Source of the DNA: Phycisphaerales bacterium
GTDB lineage: Bacteria > Planctomycetota > Phycisphaerae > UBA1845 > Fen-1342
Direction of reading: 5' to 3'
Assembly: GCA_016795025.1 (NCBI GenBank)
Contig: JAEUIR010000017.1
Coordinates: forward strand, 1-38,021
Length of the DNA: 38,021 bases
In this document: piece by piece, positions 15,527 to 24,911 of the stretch
Position numbering within the stretch: position 1 is the first letter of the stretch
Layout: every line of letters starts with the position of its first letter
The notes under the pieces: model-generated
What the model saw: only the letters and a program-made list of their open reading frames with translations
Database searches by the model: none
Told to the model about the DNA's origin: nothing
Position numbers and translations under genes: made by a program

Positions 15527-18166
15527 TTGAATGGAAGCAACTGTTTGATTTCGCAATCGCAATTCCTTTTGAATACATGCTTCGCCGCCCAGCCCATCAA
15601 TACTCCACAAGGCGGCGCTATTTTCTGCCAATCTGCATCGCCACACATATCCAATTGCGTTTTCGGGATGGAGTTCGCTGGATTGTCGTATGGTAATACA
15701 GCCCGACAGGGGAGCGCGATTTACGTCTCGTTCAGCAACTCGAAGCCGGTGATTGCGAATTGTACTATTACATCGAATGACAATGTCAGTGTCGCGGGCG
15801 ACGCTGCGTTGTTCATCGTTGGAAGTTCGGGCAGTCAAGCCACGGTGACGCACTCGATTCTATGGGGCAACGATGTGGAGATTTCCGGCAGCGCGGTCGT
15901 CTCATGGAGCGACGTGGAAGGTGGGTTCGCGGGTACGGGCAATTTCAGCAGCGATCCCGTATTCGTGGAACGCGACTCGGGCGAGCCTGACGAATTGGAT
16001 GATCCGTTCGACGGCGGCTTCTATCTGAGCAACCAATCGGCCGGTGAGCCTGTGGATAGCCCCTGCGTGGATGCCGGCGACCCGGGTCAAACCGCCGAAG
16101 AAGCGGGCTACGTCCACCTCACCACGCGCACCGATCTCGCCGTGGAGGATGGCGCCAGCCTGTTGGACATCGGTTATCACGTCGCCAGTGATTGCAACGG
16201 CAACGGCGAATGGGATTCGAGGGATATCGCGCTCTCCAGCGTGGTGTTATTGGGAGACCCTCCAGCGGCGGTGGAGGCGCTCGATTGCAATCATAACCAG
16301 ATTCCGGATATGTGCGAAGGCTCTGGCAATTATGTTCCGAACAGTTGCGAATGCCTCCCCGCGAAGGTGGCGTTCACGACCAATGATGATTTTGATCGCG
16401 GCGTGCTGATCAACCTGCATCACGACACATCGGGACAAATCGCCCGCTATCAGTATCCAAAGCCCCTTCCATATTTGTGGCTTCCGCTGTCAGGACGGTC
16501 GAGCGTGGCGCGGGTGTATACGGGAACAGACACCGCAATCGGCGCCGTTGGAACAATATTGAGTGAGCATCGAACCGCGCCGGCGGGCTTTGCCGGGAAC
16601 CCATCACGCACGGGAGTCGACCTCGATGGAAATCTGTGGATTGCGAACCGCAACGACATCTTCAACAACGGCGGCTCAGTGGTGCGCATCGGCATGGTGA
16701 TCGGCGGCACTCGCGTGAACACACTCGGCTACCCTGATCCGAACGGCGCGCTGCTCCGACCGCCGTTTCTCTATAACACCTGCATTGACAAAGACGGCGA
16801 CGGAATGATCCGCACGTCGCGCGAATTCAACGATGTTCTTGCCTGGCCCTCAGCCAATCCACCCAATGCCGGCGATGCGGATGACGAATGCATCTGCAAG
16901 ATATACGGCGTAAACGGGATCGGCGTCCGCCATGTCGCGATCGACAAGAGCGGCGGAGTCTGGGTGGGCGGCCGCGATAATCACGCGTTCGACTACATCA
17001 GTTCCGCGCTTGACGCACTCGACCCGACGATGAGTTTCGATGTCGACGAGGGCGGATACGGCGGGTTTGTGGACTGCAACAACGTGATGTGGACGGTTTG
17101 GCGAGACGGATTTGCCGCCGGTCGGCTCGTGAGGTTTTCGAGCCTGCCGCCCGGGCCAGTGCAATATTCGCACTTGACCGACGCGCCTGATAATTTCGGA
17201 TTGGCGCTCGACCGCAACGGCAACGTCTGGACGTCCCAATGGGACAACGACGAAGCACGGCTATTTAACGCCGCCGGCGTGTATCAGGATCCGCCCGGCG
17301 CGATCGGCACGGGCGGGCAGACGACTGATCGCGGCGTGGTTGTTACTCCCTCGGACAATAATCTGTGGATTTCCAACAGCGAGGGCGGAAGCACGCCGAG
17401 TGTTTCTCGAATGCCCAATGGAGGCGGAACCCCCACCGTCTATAATATTGGCGATGATGGCGGGACGCCGACGGGATTAACCGTGGATCAGGATGGGTAC
17501 GTGTGGGTTACGTGCCAGACCGGCAACACGCTCAAGCGAATCGACCCGGCAGACCCCAACCCCGGCGACCCGGCCGACGGAATTCTAACGGTGAGTCTAC
17601 CGGCAAACACGAATCCCTATTCCTTCACGGATCAGACCGGAAACCTGACGTTACTGGCCACCGGCATGGGAACCTGGACGGTCGTCCATGACAGCGAAAT
17701 GGCCAATACGCCGGAATGGCATATGATCCGCTGGAACACCGGAACATGCTCCAATCCACTGCCCGGCGGGATCGGTGTTTCCGTTCGCGCGGCGGATACG
17801 CGCGCGGGCCTGCCCGGCGTGCCCTATACGGCGGTCGAAAACATGCGGCGTTTTGATGCGGTCGCAGGGCGCTACCTTGAGATCAGGGTGCGGCTGGCCG
17901 GATCGTGTCCTGGGGCATTTCAATCGCCGGTCCTTTGCGATCTTGAAGTATGGCATGGCATCGGCGATATGAATTGCAGCGGAACCGTGAACAACTTCGA
18001 CATTGACGCTTTTGTTCAAGCACTGGCCGACCCTTCCGCCTACGAGGCCGCCCACCCGGATTGCGATCGAATGCTCGCGGACATTGACGGAAACGGGCTG
18101 GTGAATAATTTCGATACGGACCCGTTCGTTGAATTGCTCGCTAATAGTTGCTACGGAGCCGAGTAA
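15527..18166 (+). CDS. C-terminal part of the frameshifted beta-helix protein: beta-helix, NHL-like propeller and dockerin-like tail
   Basis: The frame is open from 15209 to 18166. The TTG at 15527 is only the first usual start codon, not a convincing one. From 15209 the sequence continues the beta-helix (repeats with GGAIYC, SPAITSC, GGAIYLNGSNCLIS, HSILWGN). Then come a planctomycete-type DCNGNGEWDSRDIA and DCNHNQIPDMCE segment, and a long propeller with NHL or virginiamycin-B-lyase-like strands (GVDLDGNLWIANR, HVAIDKSGGVWVGG, LDRNGNVWTSQ, GLTVDQDGYVWVT). The last 65 residues hold the dockerin-like pair (DMNCSG...NNFDIDAF and DIDGNG...NNFDTDPF). Its TAA overlaps the next ATG (TAATG at 18164-18168). 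With the N-terminal part the protein would be about 1,107 residues and secreted. Confidence 0.85.
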   Translation: MNGSNCLISQSQFLLNTCFAAQPINTPQGGAIFCQSASPHISNCVFGMEFAGLSYGNTARQGSAIYVSFSNSKPVIANCTITSNDNVSVAGDAALFIVGSSGSQATVTHSILWGNDVEISGSAVVSWSDVEGGFAGTGNFSSDPVFVERDSGEPDELDDPFDGGFYLSNQSAGEPVDSPCVDAGDPGQTAEEAGYVHLTTRTDLAVEDGASLLDIGYHVASDCNGNGEWDSRDIALSSVVLLGDPPAAVEALDCNHNQIPDMCEGSGNYVPNSCECLPAKVAFTTNDDFDRGVLINLHHDTSGQIARYQYPKPLPYLWLPLSGRSSVARVYTGTDTAIGAVGTILSEHRTAPAGFAGNPSRTGVDLDGNLWIANRNDIFNNGGSVVRIGMVIGGTRVNTLGYPDPNGALLRPPFLYNTCIDKDGDGMIRTSREFNDVLAWPSANPPNAGDADDECICKIYGVNGIGVRHVAIDKSGGVWVGGRDNHAFDYISSALDALDPTMSFDVDEGGYGGFVDCNNVMWTVWRDGFAAGRLVRFSSLPPGPVQYSHLTDAPDNFGLALDRNGNVWTSQWDNDEARLFNAAGVYQDPPGAIGTGGQTTDRGVVVTPSDNNLWISNSEGGSTPSVSRMPNGGGTPTVYNIGDDGGTPTGLTVDQDGYVWVTCQTGNTLKRIDPADPNPGDPADGILTVSLPANTNPYSFTDQTGNLTLLATGMGTWTVVHDSEMANTPEWHMIRWNTGTCSNPLPGGIGVSVRAADTRAGLPGVPYTAVENMRRFDAVAGRYLEIRVRLAGSCPGAFQSPVLCDLEVWHGIGDMNCSGTVNNFDIDAFVQALADPSAYEAAHPDCDRMLADIDGNGLVNNFDTDPFVELLANSCYGAE

Positions 18167-20691
18167 TGCGCACGTATGCCGCTGCGACCGGTTCACTGGT
18201 CATCTTGGTCATCGGTACGGCATCTGCGCCGGCGCTGGCGCAGTGCGATCCGGCTTGGATGCGCGGGTTTGACTCGCCCGGCATCGATGGTCCAAACCCC
18301 AGGGTAAATTGCGTTCTCCCTCTGCACGCGCCTGACGGCGACCGACTGATCGTTGGCGGATATTTCAGCGTGGCAGGGGGTACGCGGGCGCAGAACATCG
18401 CCGCGTGGGATGGTCGCCGATGGCAAGGTCTCGGCGCTGGGCTAAACAGCACCGTGAGCGCGCTGTGCGTCACGCCCGGCGGCAACGATCTGTACGTCGG
18501 CGGCAACTTCGGAACGAGCGGCGATTACACGCAAGTCCTCTGGTACATCGCGCGTTGGGATGGATCTCGCTGGTATCCGCTCGGAGAAGGACTGGCCGGA
18601 GACGTGCGGGCCATTGCCTATTTCGAGGACGCCAGTGGCCCGGCGATCTACGCTGGCGGCGAATTCCGTGAGACGGTGGATCAAATCGCCGTGAATGGCG
18701 TCGCCAAATGGGACGGCGAGCGCTGGAGCGCGTTGGGCGAAGGCCTGAACATGTTCTTCGGCGGCGGTGCGTATGCGCTGGCTGTGTTCGACGACGGCTC
18801 CGGGCCGGCGCTGTATGTCGGCGGCTGGTTCCCCGGCACGCGGCGCGGCGATGTGAATTGCCCCAACATTCTGAAGTGGACCGGTTCGCAGTGGCAGCCT
18901 GTGGGCACTGGAACTTCCGGTCCGGTGAACGCGCTGACCGTCGCCGATCTGGGCGACGGTCCGGCGCTGTATGCCGGCGGCGCATTCAGCCGGGCCGGAA
19001 GTCAGCAAGCGACAATCGCCCGCTGGGACGGCGCGACGTGGTCGTCCGTTGGCGAGCGATTTTCATATGGACTGGTGAAGGGGATTTCCAGCTTCGAGGT
19101 GGATGGCCAACCGCACCTGTTCGCCGTCGGAAGAGAGTTGCGCATCGAGCCGGACAACTCCCTTAGCATGTTCGCGCATTGGGACGGGCACACGTGGACG
19201 AGCATTGGGCAGACTCTTTTGGGAGGAATCAACGAGATTCGAGCGGTCGCTGTGTTTGAAGACGGGCGTGGACCGGCACTGTTTCTGGGCGGCGAGATGG
19301 ACTTCACGGCGACCGAAGGCAATGAGAACATTGCTCGCTGGACATTTCAAGATGGCTTCTCGCCTGCCACCGATGGCAATGGCATCGGCGGCTACTATGC
19401 TCACTCCTTGGAAGCGATCGGATCTGATTTGTACGTCATGGGGTTGTATGGCCGGGTCGGCGGCGGATACGCCAATGGCATCGCGCGCTTCGATGGTAGA
19501 CGGTGGCATTACTTCGACACTTTGCCTGTCACCGCATGCGCTCACGTCATTCAGGCCGATTTTGGCTTCGGACCGGAAGTGTTGTTTACGGGGTTTTTTG
19601 CTTACGACCAATATGACGATTCACCGATCTATTCGCTCGTGCGACAGACTCAATCAGGTTTGGAATTATTCGGGCAAACTCGCTTGGGCGAGTTCCGCGC
19701 GGCTTCTGCGGCAATTGTGTTTGACGACGGCGACGGTCCCGCTCTCTACGTCGGCGGTAATTTCAGCGCTTTGGATGGCGTGCAGCTGAATAATGTGGCA
19801 CGATGGAACGGCTTGCGGTTTCAGCCTGTCGGCCCCGGTTTTGATTTATTGGCGGATCCTACCACGTTCGCAATCGTTGAGGATTTTGCCATTTTCGACG
19901 ATGGTTCCGGGCCGGCGCTCTATGCCGGTGGAATGTTCGATGCCTCCGGTACGAACGCGTTGCACGCGATTGCGAAGTGGACCGGCACCGAATGGGTGGA
20001 TGTCGGCGGCGGTTTGAGGTTGGAAGAATCAAGCTGGCGTTTGAATGCGGTTGTCGACGATCTTGACACGTTCCATGACGCGACGGGGTCGTGGCTCGTG
20101 GCCTGCGGCGGTTTCGAACGAGCCGGAAATATTGCGGTGCGGGGGTTGGCGCGTTGGAACGGAACCGAATGGCTCGATATCGGAGACTTGGCGCAAAATG
20201 AGGATCCAGAGCCCTGGTTTATCGCTGTCACGGTGATCGAAGAAGGCGACCGAGCGGGTCTGTATGTCGGCGGGCAAATTCCCCAGTTAGAAGGCGCAGC
20301 AATCAACCACATTGCGCGCTGGGACGGAGTACGATGGTCATCCGTGGGCGGCGGGTTTGATACCACAGCCTATGTACTCGGTCTGAGGAGCGTGGACTTC
20401 GGCTACGGGCCGGAGGTGTGGGCCGTCGGCTCATTCTTGGAGGCCGGCGGCAATGTCAGCGCTCGGATCGCTCGCTTCGGCTGCGTCCGCGACGACATCG
20501 TCGGCGATCTGAACTGCGACCAGGTCATCAACGCCTTCGACATCGACGCGTTCGTGCTGGCGCTGCAGGACGCCGCGCGCTACGCCGAGGCGTATCCCGA
20601 TTGCCGCATCCAAAACGCCGACACAAACGCCGACGGCGCGGTCAACAATTTCGATATCGACCCGTTCGTGATGCTGCTGGCGGGCGATTGA
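18166..20691 (+). CDS. Secreted protein with about 14 propeller repeats and dockerin-like tail
   Basis: This protein of about 841 residues has a signal peptide ending near PALAQ. The body consists of about 14 units of 50 or so residues, each with the core GPALYVGGNF......IARWDG..W..VG.G. Units 6-9 are the most degenerate. Fourteen units would make two seven-bladed propellers, or one large one. The tail carries the dockerin-like pair (DLNCDQ...NAFDIDAF and DTNADG...NNFDIDPF). The start ATG overlaps the stop of the preceding gene (TAATG) and has CGGAG upstream within that gene, so the two genes are translationally coupled. An in-frame ATG-like start at 18148 lies inside the preceding gene and is less likely. 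No enzymatic motif is visible; a surface binding or structural role is inferred. Confidence 0.9.
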   Translation: MRTYAAATGSLVILVIGTASAPALAQCDPAWMRGFDSPGIDGPNPRVNCVLPLHAPDGDRLIVGGYFSVAGGTRAQNIAAWDGRRWQGLGAGLNSTVSALCVTPGGNDLYVGGNFGTSGDYTQVLWYIARWDGSRWYPLGEGLAGDVRAIAYFEDASGPAIYAGGEFRETVDQIAVNGVAKWDGERWSALGEGLNMFFGGGAYALAVFDDGSGPALYVGGWFPGTRRGDVNCPNILKWTGSQWQPVGTGTSGPVNALTVADLGDGPALYAGGAFSRAGSQQATIARWDGATWSSVGERFSYGLVKGISSFEVDGQPHLFAVGRELRIEPDNSLSMFAHWDGHTWTSIGQTLLGGINEIRAVAVFEDGRGPALFLGGEMDFTATEGNENIARWTFQDGFSPATDGNGIGGYYAHSLEAIGSDLYVMGLYGRVGGGYANGIARFDGRRWHYFDTLPVTACAHVIQADFGFGPEVLFTGFFAYDQYDDSPIYSLVRQTQSGLELFGQTRLGEFRAASAAIVFDDGDGPALYVGGNFSALDGVQLNNVARWNGLRFQPVGPGFDLLADPTTFAIVEDFAIFDDGSGPALYAGGMFDASGTNALHAIAKWTGTEWVDVGGGLRLEESSWRLNAVVDDLDTFHDATGSWLVACGGFERAGNIAVRGLARWNGTEWLDIGDLAQNEDPEPWFIAVTVIEEGDRAGLYVGGQIPQLEGAAINHIARWDGVRWSSVGGGFDTTAYVLGLRSVDFGYGPEVWAVGSFLEAGGNVSARIARFGCVRDDIVGDLNCDQVINAFDIDAFVLALQDAARYAEAYPDCRIQNADTNADGAVNNFDIDPFVMLLAGD

Positions 20692-21106
20692 CGCGCGGGC
20701 AGGAAATCGCCTTCTCCGCTTTGCCAGGCGCGCATGTGAATAAAAAGATAGTCATTTCGCGGCAGATTCCACCAGTCCCCAATAATCGGCGCCCCCCTCT
20801 GCTTCTTCCCCGCGCTGCGACTAAGATCGTCTCGGCGCGCCGACCACGCCGCAACATCAACGGAAGCCTGGACCTATGGATGCATGAAGCGATGAATCCA
20901 ATCATCATTTACGGGCGACGTGTCACCTGTCGCTTCACTTCCCTGTCCCGATATTCTCGCAATCCCCCGCTCCCTATCCGAAGGCGCCCAAAATGGCGCG
21001 CGCAAACATGGAGCGCCTTGAGCGCCTTCCTCTGCCGAATTAGTCCCGCCTCTCACCGTTGTCGCTGCTCGGTCTTGGAGCGGATCGCTCCAAATCAAAA
21101 GGGGCC
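20692..21106. other. 415-base gap between convergent genes
   Basis: This gap lies between the 3' ends of the 14-repeat protein gene and the GH109 gene. I see no gene with a plausible start and sequence. It holds a nine-base tandem repeat GAGCGCCTT (21011-21028) and the hairpin at 21075-21093, and otherwise nothing I can name. Confidence 0.5.
21075..21093 (-). terminator. Short strong hairpin after the GH109 gene
   Basis: TTGGAGCG (21075-21082) and CGCTCCAA (21086-21093) form a perfect eight-base stem with a three-base loop. On the minus strand it begins 13 bases after the GH109 stop codon. No U-tract follows. It could also serve the convergent plus-strand transcript. Confidence 0.35.
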
Positions 21107-22462
21107 TTAGCCGTTCACAATCGCCAGCGGCGAATTGGTCCGCCAGCGCCCGCGCGTAAAGTCGGGAATACTCACCGGCTCACTGCCTTTCGCAACCGAT
21201 CGCGCCGTCAGTTCGACCACGCAACTGATCGCGGCCGCATCGTATACGTTCATATCCGTCGGCTCGCCGCGTTGCAGGCATTGAATCAGACGGAGATTCT
21301 CCAGATAGTCCATTCCGCCGTGGCCGCCCGTCGCGCGCTGCGCTGCGTCCGTGCGCCAGAGCGGATGCTCGAACTCATCGGCGTATTTGTCGATGGGCTC
21401 CCAATCATGCCCGGGCGAACGGCCTTCGATATGCACGCGTGGCGGATGGCCGCCATAGATTGCGTTCGTCCCCTGAAAGAGGCCAAACCGTGCATAAGGC
21501 CGCGGCAGATGCGTATCGTGGACAACATAAATCGTGCGGCCGCGCACCGTTCGAATCAGCGTCGTATTGACGTCGGCGAGCTTGTAGCGCTCAGAGCGAA
21601 GCGGGCTGTCGGGGGGTAGCGTTTTCTCCGCATATAGCGCCAAGCCGCGTGCATTGCCGCTCATCGACACGAGATAATCAAATTGATCCCCGCGATTGAT
21701 GTCCATCGCTTGTGCGGCTGGGCCGAGACCGTGAGTAGGGTAAAAATTCCCGTCGCGTTTTGTGGCGTGGGCGCGACGCCAAAGCCCTTCGCCCTGCATG
21801 TCGAACTTCACCGCGCGCAGGTCATGCTGATATCCCACTTCGGCATGAACAATCTCGCCGAACACGCCTTTACGCACCATGTTGAACACCATCATCTCAA
21901 ACCGGCCATAGTTGCAGTTTTCGAGCATGACGCAATGTTTTTCGAATTTCTCGGCGTATTCGACGAGCTTCCAGCAGTCGTCGGCGGTCAGGGCCGCGGG
22001 CACTTCGGTGGCCGCGTGTTTGCCATTGCGCATTGCGGCGACGCAAATAGGCACGTGCCATTCCCACGGCGCGGCGTTGTAAACGATGTCGAGTTGCTCA
22101 GTTTCGCACAGACGGACAAAGTCTCGATCACCTTTTGAATAACCGGTGGGGCGCGGCTGGCCGGTTTTTTCGACCAAATCCTGTATGCGGGCGACCTTTT
22201 CCGGCACGATGTCGCACACAGCGCAGATCGTCGCACCGGGCACGCGAAGCAAATGCTCGATGTGGTTGCTGCCCATGCCGCCGAGACCGACGAAGCCGAT
22301 GCGGATTTGCTCGCGCGCATGTGTGCGCGGAAGCTCGATGCCCGGTTTCGTAAAACGCCGGTGAAGCGCGCCGCAGCCGGTCAGCATGCCGGCGGTGAGC
22401 GCGCTGAGGCCGGTTGCGCCGGCGGTCTTCAGAAATTCTCGGCGACTGGAATGCTCGGTCAT
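21107..22462 (-). CDS. Tat-exported GH109-type glycosidase (Gfo/Idh/MocA fold), probable alpha-N-acetylgalactosaminidase
   Basis: This 451-residue protein has a twin-arginine signal (SSRREFLKTAG) and a lipobox-like LTGC, so it is likely a Tat-exported lipoprotein. The Rossmann motif GFVGLGGMGSNH binds NAD. Blocks diagnostic of family GH109 follow: NCNYGRFEMMVFNMVRKGVF, HAEVGYQHDLR, GNFYPTHGLGP, MDINRGDQFDYLVSMS and VSIPDFTRG. GH109 enzymes cleave alpha-linked GalNAc by an NAD-dependent oxidation-elimination route; the exact substrate here is inferred. Length is typical. The ATG at 22462 has GGAG seven bases upstream. It lies 169 bases after the GH27 gene on the same strand, and both would act on alpha-galactose-type ends of extracellular glycans. 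Confidence 0.92.
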   Translation of the reverse strand: MTEHSSRREFLKTAGATGLSALTAGMLTGCGALHRRFTKPGIELPRTHAREQIRIGFVGLGGMGSNHIEHLLRVPGATICAVCDIVPEKVARIQDLVEKTGQPRPTGYSKGDRDFVRLCETEQLDIVYNAAPWEWHVPICVAAMRNGKHAATEVPAALTADDCWKLVEYAEKFEKHCVMLENCNYGRFEMMVFNMVRKGVFGEIVHAEVGYQHDLRAVKFDMQGEGLWRRAHATKRDGNFYPTHGLGPAAQAMDINRGDQFDYLVSMSGNARGLALYAEKTLPPDSPLRSERYKLADVNTTLIRTVRGRTIYVVHDTHLPRPYARFGLFQGTNAIYGGHPPRVHIEGRSPGHDWEPIDKYADEFEHPLWRTDAAQRATGGHGGMDYLENLRLIQCLQRGEPTDMNVYDAAAISCVVELTARSVAKGSEPVSIPDFTRGRWRTNSPLAIVNG

Positions 22463-22631
22463 CGCTCATCTCCGGTGCGATTTCGTTCATTCGGTTAATA
22501 GCTCATCACAATACGTGTCGCATATGCGGCCCGGCAACCCCTCCATTACGGTCGCGTCTCTATTTTGTTTACGCGCACCGAGGGACTTCGCGCGAGTCGC
22601 GCCGTTTGGGCTCGATTGGCATTTCGCCCGA

Positions 22632-24629
22632 TCAGCGCCAAAGCGGGCGAAGTACGATAAACGCCGCCCCATGGCGCGCCACCGTCACGTTGTATGAACC
22701 TACAAACTCTCCCAAATCGCGGCGACGCCAAAGATCGCGGACAGCGATGGGGCCGTGCAAATTCAGCGCGTCGAAATCAAGGCGAATCTCCGTCGGCGAG
22801 CGGCCGCGATTGAACAGGCCGACGGCCGTTGTGCCGTTCGCGAGGGGGCGGGCCCAGATTTCCGTCCGACCCTGAGTTGAGATGCGTGCGGCTTGGCGGC
22901 CGAGGCGATCCTGATTGATTTCGATGACTTCTGGATTTTTGAGCAGCGCCAGCGTGAAGTCGTCCAGTTGCGTCAGGTCGCAGCCGATCAGCAACGGCGC
23001 CGCCAGCAGCGACCAAAGCGTCATATGCGTAAGCTGCTCATTCGGCGTCAAGCGAGTGTCGCGGATGTTCGGGCCCCACCCGACCTTGCCGACGATAAGC
23101 ATATCGGGGTCGTTCCAATGTCCCGGACCGGCGTATTGCTCATTGCCGGCCTGGCCGAATCCGATCGTGGAAAGGCTTGCCCACGTGTCCGTGATGTCGC
23201 CCGTCGTGCGCCAATAGTTGCCGCCGACGGCTTCGCCCCACGTCCACACGTCACCCATCCCGTATTGACACAAACTGAATACGATGTCCCGGCCTGCGGC
23301 GTCCAGGGCGGTGCGCATGACGTCATACGGTTTGCGAAGCTCAGCGAGGCTCGCGTCGTCGGCGACGCCACCGTATGAGCACCAATCGTATTTCAGCAAG
23401 TCGATGCCCCACGCCGCATAGCGCCGCGCGTCGAGCAGTTCGTGTTCATGGCTGCCTTCATAACTCGCGCACGTCTTTGGCCCCGGCGACGAGTAAATGC
23501 CCAGCTTTAGGCCGCGCGAATGCATGTAGTCGGCGAGTTCGCGCATATCCTGAAATTTCTCGTTGCACTCGATCCGGCCGAGTTCGTCGCGGCCGGCTTC
23601 CCAGGCGTCGTCGATGTTGATGTACTGATAGCCGTGATCCGCGAGCCCGCTGCGGATCAGCCAATCGGCGGCGTCGCGCACCTTTTCGGCGTCAACCGCC
23701 GTGCCCCACACATTCCATGAGTTCCAGCCCATCGGCGGGGTAAGCGCCAGGCAATCGTCGCACCCTTCAATCGTCAGATTCGCGCGCGCCACGCCGTGTT
23801 GGTTGGTCGCGGTCAGCGTGACTTCGGCGCGGCCGTCGTGCGCGAGCCTGCCGCGAACGATACCCGCGTCCGCGTCGAGCGTCAGACCCTCGGGCAATCC
23901 CACGGCTTCAAAGAACATCGGCCGTTCGCCGCTGGCAGGAATTCGAAAAAGAAACTCACGGCCGGTGGTTGCGCCAGTGATGCGTGGGGCATTGATGACC
24001 GGGTAGAGCGGATCACCGCGGGCTATGTCCGTCAGCGGTTCGTCGGCCGTGGTCAATATCTTCAGCGGTGCATGCGAACCATGGCGCATGATGATCATCG
24101 CGCCGGCCAGATCGGCATGGTCGTAATCGACATTGTCGCCGCCGTCTTCGATGAGCAGCGTTAGCGTGTTCGCGCGCTGCAAGTCGACATGAATTGACTT
24201 CGGTGCATCGCCGCCTCGCATCATTCCCGTCCTGGTGACCTCGATGTCATCAACCAGCACGATGAATCCGGCCGTGCCGAGTTTCTGGCATTCATCGTCA
24301 AGTCCAACGTCCGTGTGAAACGACTCAGCCTCGCCGTGGAGCGAGATTGTCAATTCGGCGTTGGAGTGCGAGCCGACGCCGCGCGGATAGACCCTGCCCG
24401 CAATCGTGAGCGGATTGCCATCGACGCTCTGGCGCGCCTTCGCGCTGCTCCACCCCTGCTGAATCGCGTCGATGTTCAATTCGTCGAGCCAGACCGCGCG
24501 CGAAGGCGTGCTGTCGGAGGCGACGCTGGGACCGCTCGGGCGCAGGCGCTCCGCCCCCGTGGATTCACAACCCGACAATGGAAAAATCGACAGCAATCCG
24601 AGAACCAACAGAAATTTGGCGCGATGCAT
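22632..24629 (-). CDS. GH27 alpha-galactosidase lipoprotein with NPCBM domain
   Basis: This protein of about 665 residues has a lipoprotein signal (FLLVLGLLSIFPLSGC). Domains in order: an NPCBM carbohydrate-binding domain (about 45-185, with YPRGVGSHSNAEL and VGLDDECQKLG), a putative Ig-like domain (about 210-288, with LPEGLTLDADAGIVRG), the GH27 catalytic barrel (about 295-570) and a C-terminal beta-sandwich. The barrel shows TPPMGWNSWN, INIDDAWE, the nucleophile Asp in LLKYDWC (about residue 415) and the acid/base Asp in RTTGDI (about 478). It should remove terminal alpha-linked galactose or GalNAc outside the cytoplasm. The ATG at 24629 has GGGAG five bases upstream; the frame runs back to 24698 without a better start. 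GH109 lies downstream on the same strand. Confidence 0.95.
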   Translation of the reverse strand: MHRAKFLLVLGLLSIFPLSGCESTGAERLRPSGPSVASDSTPSRAVWLDELNIDAIQQGWSSAKARQSVDGNPLTIAGRVYPRGVGSHSNAELTISLHGEAESFHTDVGLDDECQKLGTAGFIVLVDDIEVTRTGMMRGGDAPKSIHVDLQRANTLTLLIEDGGDNVDYDHADLAGAMIIMRHGSHAPLKILTTADEPLTDIARGDPLYPVINAPRITGATTGREFLFRIPASGERPMFFEAVGLPEGLTLDADAGIVRGRLAHDGRAEVTLTATNQHGVARANLTIEGCDDCLALTPPMGWNSWNVWGTAVDAEKVRDAADWLIRSGLADHGYQYINIDDAWEAGRDELGRIECNEKFQDMRELADYMHSRGLKLGIYSSPGPKTCASYEGSHEHELLDARRYAAWGIDLLKYDWCSYGGVADDASLAELRKPYDVMRTALDAAGRDIVFSLCQYGMGDVWTWGEAVGGNYWRTTGDITDTWASLSTIGFGQAGNEQYAGPGHWNDPDMLIVGKVGWGPNIRDTRLTPNEQLTHMTLWSLLAAPLLIGCDLTQLDDFTLALLKNPEVIEINQDRLGRQAARISTQGRTEIWARPLANGTTAVGLFNRGRSPTEIRLDFDALNLHGPIAVRDLWRRRDLGEFVGSYNVTVARHGAAFIVLRPLWR

Positions 24630-24770
24630 GCGGACTCCCGTCCGGCTGATACCGCTTGGAAATCGAACGGTGGCACGGCCGTCCGCATGGTCGCGCACGA
24701 GCCGCTATCGCGGGGCATGATACGAGAAACAAAGGCGCGGTGGGAGGCGCCATACACGGCGCTCGGATCG

Positions 24771-24825
24771 AAAAAAAAGATCAACCCCGTCGTGGTTGGG
24801 TTAACCATTCACGACGGGGTGATCC
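24771..24825 (-). terminator. Intrinsic terminator of the repeat-lipoprotein gene
   Basis: On the minus strand an 11-base perfect stem (24820-24810 with 24794-24784, sequence ACCCCGTCGTG and its complement) is extended by a bulged GATC pairing and followed by eight U residues (24778-24771). The loop contains a further GGTTAACC palindrome. It lies about 90 bases after the stop codon at 24912. This is the only U-tract terminator I found in the window. Confidence 0.78.
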
Positions 24826-24911
24826 GTGAACTCACAATTTCCGCGGCCAGATGCCCGTTGCGCCGATCCGACGTTGTCGGGACGGTGCGGCGCCGCGGAC
24901 ATGGAGAGTTG

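Noticed and set aside
20418-21110. Plus-strand open frame reaching into the gap after the 14-repeat gene
   Set aside because: It starts inside the real gene in another frame, is very rich in arginine and ends without any recognisable domain.
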